The translations under genes and the position numbers were made by a program. From the NCBI GenBank assembly GCA_046595995.1, contig JBKJNB010000111.1:1-20083 (forward strand): DNA of 20,083 nucleotides. The letters are read 5' to 3'. The notes under the pieces are model-generated. The model was not told where the DNA came from, did not search any database, and saw nothing but the letters and a program-made list of their open reading frames with translations. Numbering within the stretch: position 1 is the stretch's first letter; every line of letters begins with the position of its first letter. Below are positions 5,616 through 13,640 of the stretch, piece by piece. The DNA is from JAWXBR01 sp046595995. Lineage in GTDB: Bacteria; Bacteroidota; Ignavibacteria; Kapaibacteriales; Kapaibacteriaceae.

Positions 5616-6918
5616 TGCCGCCTACGAGCTTCATCCGATGCCAAGTGAGTGATACAGGTCCGTGTCCATCTCCGCCTATCAGAAGATCGAGCACGTCAAC
5701 ATCGCGATTAGAGAAGTACTTGCCATCCCGGCCAACGCCGTAGCTGAGTCCGGTGGTTAACGTGAACTGCGGCAGAGACAGCACAATGCCACCGCTAAAG
5801 TGTACCACGTTCCATGTTGCAATCGCAAGTGTACTGGGTTCATTTCTGTCTAATGCACTGAAGTCACTCACGATGCTGCCATGCCATGCAAACACGTCGT
5901 TCTGCTGGTATTCCACGCCAACGCCGAAGTTCAACACCGACCGGAGACTTTCACGCACGTCTGGACGTACAGGCTTGGAGTTGAGGATTGTGTCAGGCTG
6001 CGTATCGATAAGGTCGTAACCAGGTACTCCAGCGAACCATTCCGCGGAAAAATGGAACCGTGTCTTATCGATGCGGTGGCTGCCTCCGATACCAATCGAT
6101 ATCGGACTTTTGTAAGTGGCGGGCAGCTTCGTTTGCTTGAGTTGGGCGATGCGGTCATTCTCCGTACCTGCAATCGTAATACGTTCGTACACCGATCCTC
6201 CTCCATAGATATGGATGGATGGTGTTGTTAACGAGAGGCCCGCAGTCCAATCACCGTGCGTGTACATCACGCCAAACTTCGCGAGAACGCGCGCTGTGAA
6301 ATACTGTACTTCGCTGGAATGGCTCACAGAACTTGCGCCGATGCTATCTAACTTTCCAACGAGTACATTGCCCAAACGTGAGTGCGTTCTATAGGCGCCA
6401 AAGATGGTGGCGCCGACACCTAAGCGGTCTGTAATCGGACGCGAAATGCAGACTCCTGCCCATGTTTCCGAAAGATTTTCTTGCAGCACCACGTCGCTGT
6501 GTCGCAGGTCTGTGCCCTGGTGATCGGTGATGTCGAATTCGAACCGGTTACGAGTGAGCAATACGTAGGTCCATTGGAATGCGGAGTTCGTATCGAACGG
6601 CACCTGACCGGCTACGAGACCGGGTCGCGGGATAAGCGAAAACTGCGATAAGTCATGTCCATCGTCGCGCGCTTGGTCAAGATTGATTTTCGTTATCTCC
6701 AAGATCTGACTTCCCAGTCCAAGACGAGGTTTTGTAGTGATACCTATTGCACCAGGATTGTAATACGCAGCACTCAGATCTGTCACACTACCAATGACGG
6801 CACCGCCAAGCAGGATGCTACGCTCGCCGAAATGCGTATTCCAATAATGGGCGTCCTGCGCATGCAGACCGCAGGCGAAAAAGACGAGCAGTAATGTGAT
6901 GCGACGACGAACGATCAT
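5596..6918 (-). CDS. FadL/OMPP1-like outer-membrane beta-barrel protein
   Basis: The 440-residue product has a signal peptide (MIVRRRITLLLVFFACGLHAQ), then a mature start HYWNTHFGERSILLGGAVIG and AAYYNPGAIG. The latter corresponds to the ayyNPAgla motif near the N-terminus of FadL/TodX proteins. SLTTPSIHIYGGGS resembles the sl.sP....G motif of the same family, and alternating hydrophobic strands run to the C-terminus. FadL-type channels carry hydrophobic compounds, including fatty acids and aromatics, across the outer membrane; related barrels (PorQ/PorV-like) serve type IX secretion. ATG 6918 overlaps the paaA-like stop (ATGA), so the two are translationally coupled, which makes a hydrophobic aromatic or lipid ligand plausible. 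The exact subfamily is not determined. Confidence 0.75.
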   Translation of the reverse strand: MIVRRRITLLLVFFACGLHAQDAHYWNTHFGERSILLGGAVIGSVTDLSAAYYNPGAIGITTKPRLGLGSQILEITKINLDQARDDGHDLSQFSLIPRPGLVAGQVPFDTNSAFQWTYVLLTRNRFEFDITDHQGTDLRHSDVVLQENLSETWAGVCISRPITDRLGVGATIFGAYRTHSRLGNVLVGKLDSIGASSVSHSSEVQYFTARVLAKFGVMYTHGDWTAGLSLTTPSIHIYGGGSVYERITIAGTENDRIAQLKQTKLPATYKSPISIGIGGSHRIDKTRFHFSAEWFAGVPGYDLIDTQPDTILNSKPVRPDVRESLRSVLNFGVGVEYQQNDVFAWHGSIVSDFSALDRNEPSTLAIATWNVVHFSGGIVLSLPQFTLTTGLSYGVGRDGKYFSNRDVDVLDLLIGGDGHGPVSLTWHRMKLVGGIAVVID

Positions 6919-7898
6919 GCCAAAGGAACGACGTATTGTTCTTCTGAACGCTTTAGTGCTGCGCGCACCCAGCGGCCCATTTCTTCTGCCGTACGGCGTA
7001 CCGCAAGACGTTCTTTGTTGCATGGGCCATCGCCATTTATAACACGCTTGAACTCTGCCCAGTCCGGATCGCCATACGTCCACTCACCAGTCGCCGGATC
7101 CTTCTTTAGTTCTGGGTCAGGAATCGTAAGGCCCAGTTCCCAAATCTTTGGAACGTACTGGTTGAAGAACTGCTGACGCATATCGTCATTCGTAGCCATC
7201 TTTACTTTCCACTTTACAAGCTTCTCGGTATGCACGCTCATTTTGTCGGGCGGACCGAAGAAGTGCATGATCGGACGCCACCAACGGTTCAGTGCTTCCT
7301 GTACCATCGCACGCTGCTGATCTGTACCCGTGACAAGTGCTACGACATTGTCGTAGCCATACTTTAAGTGGAAAGCTTCTTCCTGACAAATGCGCTCGAG
7401 TGCACGGCAGTACGGCGCGTATGAACCTTTTGAATTTGCTACTTGATTGATAATCGCAGCAGCATCAATCAGCCATGCAATCACCGCAGTATCTGCCCAC
7501 GTCTCGGCCGGATAATTAAACACGTTCGAATATTTCGACTTCCCCGAAATCAAGTCGTCGATCATTCGCTCGCGAGGTTTACCGAGTGTCTCGGCAGCGC
7601 TGTATAGCAATTGCGCGTGGCCAACCTCATCCTGCACCTTAGCCATGAGCGCCATCTTGCGCTTGAAGCCAGGAGCACGCGTAATCCACGTGCCTTCAGG
7701 CAGTGCGCCAATAATTTCTGAGTGAGCATGCTGCTCGATCATGCGAACTAGCTGACGTCGGTATTCAGCCGGCATCCAGTCGTGTGGTTCGATCTTATCG
7801 CCGCGCTCAATTTTTGCTTCGAAGGCCGCAAGTTTTACAGGGTCGTCCTGTAACTGATCTTCTGGCGGTCCTTCGACGATGCTGAGATTTCCGTACAT
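6915..7898 (-). CDS. paaA: PaaA-like 1,2-phenylacetyl-CoA epoxidase catalytic (diiron) subunit
   Basis: PaaA is the catalytic subunit of the PaaABCE multicomponent monooxygenase, which epoxidises the ring of phenylacetyl-CoA. The 327-residue product matches PaaA through most of its length: EAKIERGDKIEPHDWMP, YRRQLVRMIEQHAHSEIIG, LPEGTWITRAP, KVQDEVGHAQLLYSAAETLG and CQEEAFHLKYG. Candidate diiron ligands lie in HSE61, DE91VGH94 and EE174AFH177. The remaining paa genes (B, C, D, E, thioesterase, ligase) are not in the window; the downstream neighbours are a FadL-like porin, mazG and an LCP gene. It may therefore act with subunits encoded elsewhere or have another CoA-thioester substrate. A TATCTTTG box lies 28 nt before ATG 7898, with AAGAAG just upstream of the start. 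Confidence 0.92.
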   Translation of the reverse strand: MYGNLSIVEGPPEDQLQDDPVKLAAFEAKIERGDKIEPHDWMPAEYRRQLVRMIEQHAHSEIIGALPEGTWITRAPGFKRKMALMAKVQDEVGHAQLLYSAAETLGKPRERMIDDLISGKSKYSNVFNYPAETWADTAVIAWLIDAAAIINQVANSKGSYAPYCRALERICQEEAFHLKYGYDNVVALVTGTDQQRAMVQEALNRWWRPIMHFFGPPDKMSVHTEKLVKWKVKMATNDDMRQQFFNQYVPKIWELGLTIPDPELKKDPATGEWTYGDPDWAEFKRVINGDGPCNKERLAVRRTAEEMGRWVRAALKRSEEQYVVPLA

Positions 7899-7926
7899 AG
7901 CTTCTTACCGTTGGTGTAATCGAGTT

Positions 7927-7934
7927 CAAAGATA
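7927..7934 (-). promoter_or_regulatory. Candidate -7 promoter box for the paaA-like operon
   Basis: TATCTTTG on the minus strand matches TAnnTTTG exactly and sits 28 nt upstream of ATG 7898, leaving room for a short leader. No TTG lies 17-23 nt upstream. It falls in the 88-nt gap after the haloperoxidase stop, the position expected for a new transcription unit. Confidence 0.5.
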
Positions 7935-7948
7935 ACCCTTGCCTAGTC

Positions 7949-7995
7949 TCATTCAGGCCTAGTGGCAACGATCGCCGCTATTTCATTCAGGGCCT
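7949..7995. repeat. Imperfect 34-bp-period direct repeat spanning the haloperoxidase stop codon
   Basis: TCATTCAGGGCCT (7983-7995) and TCATTCAGGCCT (7949-7960) differ by one inserted base. The right copy contains the haloperoxidase stop (7989-7987). Between them lies a weak stem, GGCGA-tcg-TTGCC on the minus strand (7976-7964, one G-T pair) without a U-tract. The rest of the 7899-7986 gap contains only the promoter box. Confidence 0.5.
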
Positions 7996-9297
7996 CATTG
8001 TTACCGTCGTGGCCACGTAGCGTCCGATTTCGGTTCCAACCGCGGTACCTGCATCACATCCCCTGCGATAATGAATGCCACCATAGAGTCGGGATATCGA
8101 TGCTTCGAGAGCGGCAGCACGGAAGGACGTGAATGAGCGCGGTTTCAGCCCAAACGGTACTTCGGTACTATCGATAAACGCCATATCGCCAAAGAAGCTT
8201 GTGAGCACCTCTGCTGCTGCTGCTGTAATCGTTGAGTGGCCGCTCGCATGTTCTGGAAATGGAGGGGTCTGCAGAAGGGGCTCCCATCGCGGGTCGATGT
8301 ACTTGTTGATGTAGGTCACGGGGCGAATAAGATTACCCTTGAACTTCTGCTCCCAACATGACGTAAATCCGTCGTTAAGCGCAAACGCTACGGTCGAATA
8401 CACTTCCATGCATCGAATCATTGGTGCCTTTGTATCGCGAAGCACTTGCATGGCAATGTTCATCCAGTGCCCACCAGGCGAAATCTGCCTAGAGTTGAAT
8501 ATGAAATGGCCATGGTAGCTGGTGACTACAGGATTGTCGTTCCAGAAGTTTGCAATCTCTTTCTGCTCTTCTGTTGGTGCCTTACCAATCGCATACACTT
8601 CCATTGCAGCCAGGTAGAATGCAGAGCCAGGTTCCTTCGAAAACGGTATGCTTGGTGGAACAGTGAACTGCTGGGCGTTTTTCAACGCAATCGTTCGTAC
8701 AAGACCGCAGTATGGCGAAAGGGGCTTCGCAAAGTTTGGGGGCGTTGGCTCCCAACACGAATCACAACGTGGCCACTCCCAATCGGGCAAGCCTTGTGTG
8801 CGTGCATAACCATCAGCTTTTGCATAGGCAAGAATCGATTTCCCAACATCAATGCCGTATTGTTTCGACCGCGAGAAGACATCAGCCGAAACCACTCCCT
8901 CTAAGGCCGCAAAGTGTACTTTGGCGAGTGAGTCTGAAAAGTGCGTTCGGTAAATTAGTTTAGCAAGACTTGTGTGATACGCTGCTACTGCGCTTACACG
9001 CCAATCGTAGGCAGCGCCGCTCTTCGGCGTTGGACATTCTGCAAAACCATTTAAGACCCCTACCAGACTGCGATACCCGGGCGAGCCATGATATGCCGCT
9101 TGGTAGCCGGCGAGGTTGGAGTAGGAATGTATGCGAGCCGCTACTGGAGGCGGAAACCCGTCCTCCATGATGACTTCGATTACCAAGCGATTCCACTGGT
9201 GAACGATTTCGGCGTCTGACGGAACAGACGCGGACCACGACGTCACGGTCGAGGTGACCAAGGTCGCGGTAAGGCAAATGAAGGATCGAATTGACAT
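7987..9297 (-). CDS. Vanadium-dependent haloperoxidase-like / PAP2-superfamily exported enzyme
   Basis: Vanadium haloperoxidases oxidise halides with peroxide using vanadate; related acid phosphatases share the same pocket. The 436-residue product has a signal peptide (about 1-23) and the complete vanadate/phosphate-binding set: K318-x6-R325 in KFKGNLIRP, S352-G353-H354 in HASGHST, and R403-x5-H409 in SRLYGGIHYRRG. The spacings K-x6-R and R-x5-H equal those of the fungal chloroperoxidase (K353/R360 and R490/H496). Several cysteines (CDSCW) are present in the N-terminal half. AGGA lies 6 nt before ATG 9297. The gene follows the FG-GAP/ASPIC gene by 14 nt. Whether it acts on halides or phosphate esters cannot be decided from sequence. 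Confidence 0.88.
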   Translation of the reverse strand: MSIRSFICLTATLVTSTVTSWSASVPSDAEIVHQWNRLVIEVIMEDGFPPPVAARIHSYSNLAGYQAAYHGSPGYRSLVGVLNGFAECPTPKSGAAYDWRVSAVAAYHTSLAKLIYRTHFSDSLAKVHFAALEGVVSADVFSRSKQYGIDVGKSILAYAKADGYARTQGLPDWEWPRCDSCWEPTPPNFAKPLSPYCGLVRTIALKNAQQFTVPPSIPFSKEPGSAFYLAAMEVYAIGKAPTEEQKEIANFWNDNPVVTSYHGHFIFNSRQISPGGHWMNIAMQVLRDTKAPMIRCMEVYSTVAFALNDGFTSCWEQKFKGNLIRPVTYINKYIDPRWEPLLQTPPFPEHASGHSTITAAAAEVLTSFFGDMAFIDSTEVPFGLKPRSFTSFRAAALEASISRLYGGIHYRRGCDAGTAVGTEIGRYVATTVTMRP

Positions 9298-9311
9298 GTG
9301 TTATCCTGACA

Positions 9312-12300
9312 CTATCGCCCGGGTGAACGCTTGCGCGTTCTCGACGGGGCAACGAAACATCGGGGTGTACCCCCGTTTACTGCGGCTACGATTAGCGTTG
9401 AGTCGACGTCCCATTTCATGTGGCCGACACGACGCGAAACCTCTGGAACGGCAAAGCCCGACGAATCGGAACGCCATTCGGTGTAATTGCCCTTACCATC
9501 GCCCAGGAGGATAAGGCCGATGCCAGCGTCGTACGCCACGATATCGGGGTCCATGCCACGGCTGTTCCCCACCATTACGATGTCGAGAGTACCGTCCCCA
9601 TTAACATCCCACACCTCGGCGTCATTCACCGGAGCAATCTGTGCGATGTCTGGCAACGGACGGAAGGCAAACGTACCACCGTTGTTTACAAGCACGCCCG
9701 TGGAGAATGTCGTCGCTGTGTCGCGAAGCACGACACCGGCATACGTCGCCGGGTATAAGTCGGTGATGCGCGCTTGTGCAAACTGCGTATGAAGGTTAAA
9801 GGTGCGTGTAAGCACTGGCATATGCTGCGTTACAGGAGTTTTTCCACGTGTGGGACGCCGTACGCCATCAGGTACGTATGAGACAAGTGGATCCATACTG
9901 CCGTTGTCGTCGAAATCTGCTGCGATTAACTCCATCGGAGCGTCTGGTCTCGCAACAAATCGACAATTGAGACCGATGTTGCCAAGTACAACATCCGCAT
10001 CGCCATCGCTGTCGATATCGGCAACCGTTGCGCAACGCCACCAGCCAGCAAGCCCCTTCAGCCCAACCTCTTCCGTAACCTCTGCGAACATTCCTTTCGT
10101 GTTGCGCCACAGTCGCGGTGTCATCCACTCACCGACAACGAGAAGGTCGAGGTCGCCGTCCGCGTCTGCATCAATCCATGCTGCGTCAGAAGTCATGCCA
10201 GCAGCGGCAAGTCCAGGTGCGGCCGTCGCAGCAACGTCTGTGAAGCGTCCCTTGTTATTGCGAAGTAACACGCTCTGCGGCACGACAGGGAATCTGCCTG
10301 GCACAACGCGTCCACCAATAAAGACATCCATGTCGCCATCGTTGTCGTAGTCTGCTACCGCTGCTCGCGAGCCTGCCATCCGTATAGCTGGCAACGCATC
10401 TTTCGAAAGTGTGAATTTGCCTTTACCATCATTCAAGAAGAGTTGATCTTCGAGCTCAGCATCTTCAGTATCGAATTCGTTGCCACCGGTTACGATGAGT
10501 GCGTCGAGATCTTTGTCACCGTCGGCATCAAACAGTACGACGTCTACACCCTCCGATTCAGGAGCTTTTTCAAAACCTGCATCAGGCTTTGTTGTAAATG
10601 TGCCTCCTGCAGTCTGCAGTGCAAGTGTTGTCACACCGTACTTTGCTCCAGTGCTTAAGACGTCTGCACGACCGTCGCCGTTCACGTCACCGATTGCCAG
10701 ACCCGGACCGTCCTGCGAGAAGCGATAAGGAAGAAGTCGCTCGCGCTTAAAATCATCGTACGAATTCTCACGATGATGCATTGGCAGGAATGTACTTGCC
10801 TGAGCAATCATGTAAGGGGCTACGACAGTCGGACGCCATACGTCGGTCGCATTAGCATGTACGACTTCTGCAGTTGTATTGACCCTTACGTTGCGCATTG
10901 TCGATTGCCTGCCGTCGGGCCATCGAACAACAACGCTATCGACAACACTTGCACTGCCAAGTCCGACGTGTACAACGGGGTCGCTCGTCGATTGATAGCC
11001 ACGTCCGAGCTGTAGTTCTCGCACAATGCGCTTACCGTTTGCGTACACTTCGTATCGCGTGCCAACACCTTGGCGATTGCCTGCGCTACCGATGGTGCGG
11101 AAGCGAACAAAGTTGTGTGCAGCACCGCCGTGTTCCATGGTCATGTTGCGATACACAAAGGCAGAAGTATCGGTGCAGTTTACAATGACGTCTAGATCAC
11201 CATCATTGTCAAGGTCTGCATACGCAGCACCATTTGATATGAGACTGTCGCCCATCCCACTTGCGCGTGCAATGTTCTCGAAGCGCAACCCACCGTTGCC
11301 TCGGTAGAGGTAGTTCGGACGTCGCGACTGTGGCATCTCTCGGTAGTCAAGGGTACCGCTGTTCTTCTTTGCGAATAGATTGTAGACGAAATCCTGGTCG
11401 CCGATATCGCGCTTCACACCGTTCGTAATGAAGATGTCATTGTGGCTATCGTTATTAAGATCTGCCGCAAACACCGTCCAGCTCCAGTCGGTTGCCGCAA
11501 TCCCCGAGAGGTAACACGTGTTGGAGTAGTGTTGCGAGCCGCGATTTAGCTGCAGGGTGTTATTCACTCGCTGGGCGCTGTCGAAGAAGGGACCATAAAT
11601 GGACATTCCGCCGATTTGCGTCATTCGACGGTCATGGTCTTCGGGCAACATGTCTACCGACATGATGTCGAGAAGGCCATCACCATCCGTGTCGGCGATG
11701 TCGCTCCCCATCGAGTTCGATGACATGTTCTGGAACGATGTTGTGGCTCGGTCGGTGAATGTACCGTCACCATTGTTCATCCAAAGGTTATCGCGTTCTT
11801 CAAAGTCGTTGGCTACGTATATGTCTGGCCAGCCATCGTTGTTCAAATCACCAACACTGGCACTAAGCCCATAGCCTTTATCCTTTATGCCGGCTTGCTT
11901 TGCAACCTCGGTCCACCGACTGTTACCATCATTCCGAAACAACATGTCGTTCTCGCCAGGATTCAGGTAGCCCTGTCTGCGACCAGACCCGTTTAGCGTG
12001 AGATAGATGTCGACGTCACCGTCACGATCATAGTCCACAGCCGATGCACAGGTCGATGCGCCTTCTACGCCGAGACCCGTTTCGCGGCCCCTTTCATCGA
12101 ACGTACCATCGCCGCGATTTACATAAAATAAGTTATGATATGGTCGGCGGCAGACATAAATGTCAATATGGCCGTCACCCGTGAGATCGGCCATGAGTAC
12201 GCCTGCACTGAGATGGATGTCAGGCTTATTAAGACCCGCGCGTTCGGTAACGTCTTCAAATTTCCAGTTGCCCTTGTTCAGATAACACTTGTTTGCGCTC

Positions 12301-12530
12301 TGTGTACTGGTAAAGAAGACATCAAGCAGACCATCGCCATTGATGTCACCGACGCCCACTCCACCGCCATTGTAGGAGTAGAAATCGCGGAGTATGTTAA
12401 AGGAATCCGACTCCACAATCCGGTTTGCGAACGTTATTCCCGATTGCTCTGGCGTAACACGCTCAAAGCGCTGAGCACTTGCCGCCATGGCAAGAAGCAC
12501 GAAGGTTGAAATGAAGAGGGGTCTAAGCAC
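9312..12530 (-). CDS. FG-GAP/VCBS repeat protein with ASPIC/UnbV domain (CRTAC1-like)
   Basis: This is a 1072-residue exported protein. It has a signal peptide (MLRPLFISTFVLLAMAASAQ) and many calcium-binding beta-propeller repeats of the type DxNxDGxxDI: DINGDGLLDVFF, DLTGDGHIDIYV, DYDRDGDVDIYL, DLNNDGWPDIYV, DTDGDGLLDIMS. An ASPIC/UnbV domain follows (about 500-580, NRQGVGTRYEVY to VHVGLG and VVVRWPDG). A second set of repeats then runs to the end (DVNGDGRADVLS, DADGDKDLDALI, DYDNDGDMDVFI, DVNGDGTLDIVM). It probably forms two extracellular propellers. The start is GTG 12530, preceded by TAAAGG at 5 nt; the only nearby ATG reads into a stop. Tight linkage to the haloperoxidase-like gene suggests joint function. 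Its ligand is unknown. Confidence 0.9.
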   Translation of the reverse strand: MLRPLFISTFVLLAMAASAQRFERVTPEQSGITFANRIVESDSFNILRDFYSYNGGGVGVGDINGDGLLDVFFTSTQSANKCYLNKGNWKFEDVTERAGLNKPDIHLSAGVLMADLTGDGHIDIYVCRRPYHNLFYVNRGDGTFDERGRETGLGVEGASTCASAVDYDRDGDVDIYLTLNGSGRRQGYLNPGENDMLFRNDGNSRWTEVAKQAGIKDKGYGLSASVGDLNNDGWPDIYVANDFEERDNLWMNNGDGTFTDRATTSFQNMSSNSMGSDIADTDGDGLLDIMSVDMLPEDHDRRMTQIGGMSIYGPFFDSAQRVNNTLQLNRGSQHYSNTCYLSGIAATDWSWTVFAADLNNDSHNDIFITNGVKRDIGDQDFVYNLFAKKNSGTLDYREMPQSRRPNYLYRGNGGLRFENIARASGMGDSLISNGAAYADLDNDGDLDVIVNCTDTSAFVYRNMTMEHGGAAHNFVRFRTIGSAGNRQGVGTRYEVYANGKRIVRELQLGRGYQSTSDPVVHVGLGSASVVDSVVVRWPDGRQSTMRNVRVNTTAEVVHANATDVWRPTVVAPYMIAQASTFLPMHHRENSYDDFKRERLLPYRFSQDGPGLAIGDVNGDGRADVLSTGAKYGVTTLALQTAGGTFTTKPDAGFEKAPESEGVDVVLFDADGDKDLDALIVTGGNEFDTEDAELEDQLFLNDGKGKFTLSKDALPAIRMAGSRAAVADYDNDGDMDVFIGGRVVPGRFPVVPQSVLLRNNKGRFTDVAATAAPGLAAAGMTSDAAWIDADADGDLDLLVVGEWMTPRLWRNTKGMFAEVTEEVGLKGLAGWWRCATVADIDSDGDADVVLGNIGLNCRFVARPDAPMELIAADFDDNGSMDPLVSYVPDGVRRPTRGKTPVTQHMPVLTRTFNLHTQFAQARITDLYPATYAGVVLRDTATTFSTGVLVNNGGTFAFRPLPDIAQIAPVNDAEVWDVNGDGTLDIVMVGNSRGMDPDIVAYDAGIGLILLGDGKGNYTEWRSDSSGFAVPEVSRRVGHMKWDVDSTLIVAAVNGGTPRCFVAPSRTRKRSPGR

Positions 12531-12563
12531 AGCGCCTTTACATCGGTGTTAGAGGAGAAGTAC

Positions 12564-13640
12564 CTACGTACGAGTGCGCAGTAGAATCACAATGCCCACA
12601 AGTAAAAACAAAGCGTTTGCACTCCACGCAACGAGTACAGCATCGAAGTCGGTGGATACACCTACTGACTGGACGATTTTCGTGAAGGCAATATAGGCAA
12701 ACGAGATGCCCATAGCTGCTGCGATGTGTACCGCCACTCCACCTCGCCGTCTCACGCTTGCGAATGGCACGGCAATCAGCACAACAATTGCGTTTGCCAC
12801 CGGGAAGGCCCACTGGCCGAAGTATTCTATTTCCTGCCGGCGCGTGTCTTTGCCGCCCTTCTTCATCGTCGCTAGATAGTCGCGCAATTCCGTAAACGTT
12901 AGCTCCTCGACGTTACGCTGCAGACTTACAATCTGGTCGTGACGAATGCTAAACGGCACAACGTCGTTGCGCAGATCGGTCATAATGATACTGTCACCAC
13001 GGAACTCTCGTCTGACTGCAGTAGGCATTATCCAAACGGCACGGGTCGAATCCCACTGCATCAGCGGCGCATCAATGCGTGAAAGCAATCGCGGATGCTC
13101 CTCACTCGAATAGTTTTCTATGCTCACTGTACGCGCGTGTCTCGCAACCGCATCGTATGCAGCGATCGATACGTTGCGAATCGGTGAGTCCCTGAAGTAC
13201 AACCTACTGAGTGACCCGCCACCTGTGCCACGACCTATGGTTCGTTCGATTGCAAACTTCTTTGCATTCGCCTGCGGAACCACCCAGCCGTTAAAGTAAA
13301 TCTGTCCGACGCTCAGCACAGCTCCCAACAGAAGTAACGGAATCATAAAGCGAAAGAGACTCTGTCCACCAGAACGCATCGCCGTGATTTCGTTTGCGCC
13401 TGAAAGGCGTCCGACAGAAAACAGCGAAGCCATGAGCATGCCCACGGGGAACAGCAGTTTAAAGATGTTCGGCAAGTACGACAGGTAGTACGTAAGAATA
13501 ACCGAGGTAGACACCTTATGGTCTAGAAAGTCGTCCAGACTCTCAAGCAGATCGACAAGGATGAAGATCAGCGACAGTGCACCGACCGAGAAGAAGAGCG
13601 TGTAAAGGAACTGACGCAAAACGTAGCGATCAAGAAGCAC
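12564..13640 (-). CDS. LptF/LptG (YjgP/YjgQ) family permease
   Basis: LptF and LptG form the inner-membrane channel of the LptB2FG transporter that extracts lipopolysaccharide. The 358-residue product has the family layout: LLDRYVLRQFLYTLFFS with TM1, two more N-terminal TM helices (about 40-110, including the family motif GRLSGANEITAMRSGG), a periplasmic beta-jellyroll region (about 115-260), and three C-terminal helices (about 275-355). I chose GTG 13640 because it gives the family N-terminus LLDRYV; the frame is open to 13703 but that adds an Arg-rich stretch with no family match. It overlaps the FtsX-like stop by 11 nt, indicating translational coupling. LptF and LptG cannot be told apart here, and no second paralogue or lptB is present. 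Confidence 0.9.
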   Translation of the reverse strand: MLLDRYVLRQFLYTLFFSVGALSLIFILVDLLESLDDFLDHKVSTSVILTYYLSYLPNIFKLLFPVGMLMASLFSVGRLSGANEITAMRSGGQSLFRFMIPLLLLGAVLSVGQIYFNGWVVPQANAKKFAIERTIGRGTGGGSLSRLYFRDSPIRNVSIAAYDAVARHARTVSIENYSSEEHPRLLSRIDAPLMQWDSTRAVWIMPTAVRREFRGDSIIMTDLRNDVVPFSIRHDQIVSLQRNVEELTFTELRDYLATMKKGGKDTRRQEIEYFGQWAFPVANAIVVLIAVPFASVRRRGGVAVHIAAAMGISFAYIAFTKIVQSVGVSTDFDAVLVAWSANALFLLVGIVILLRTRT

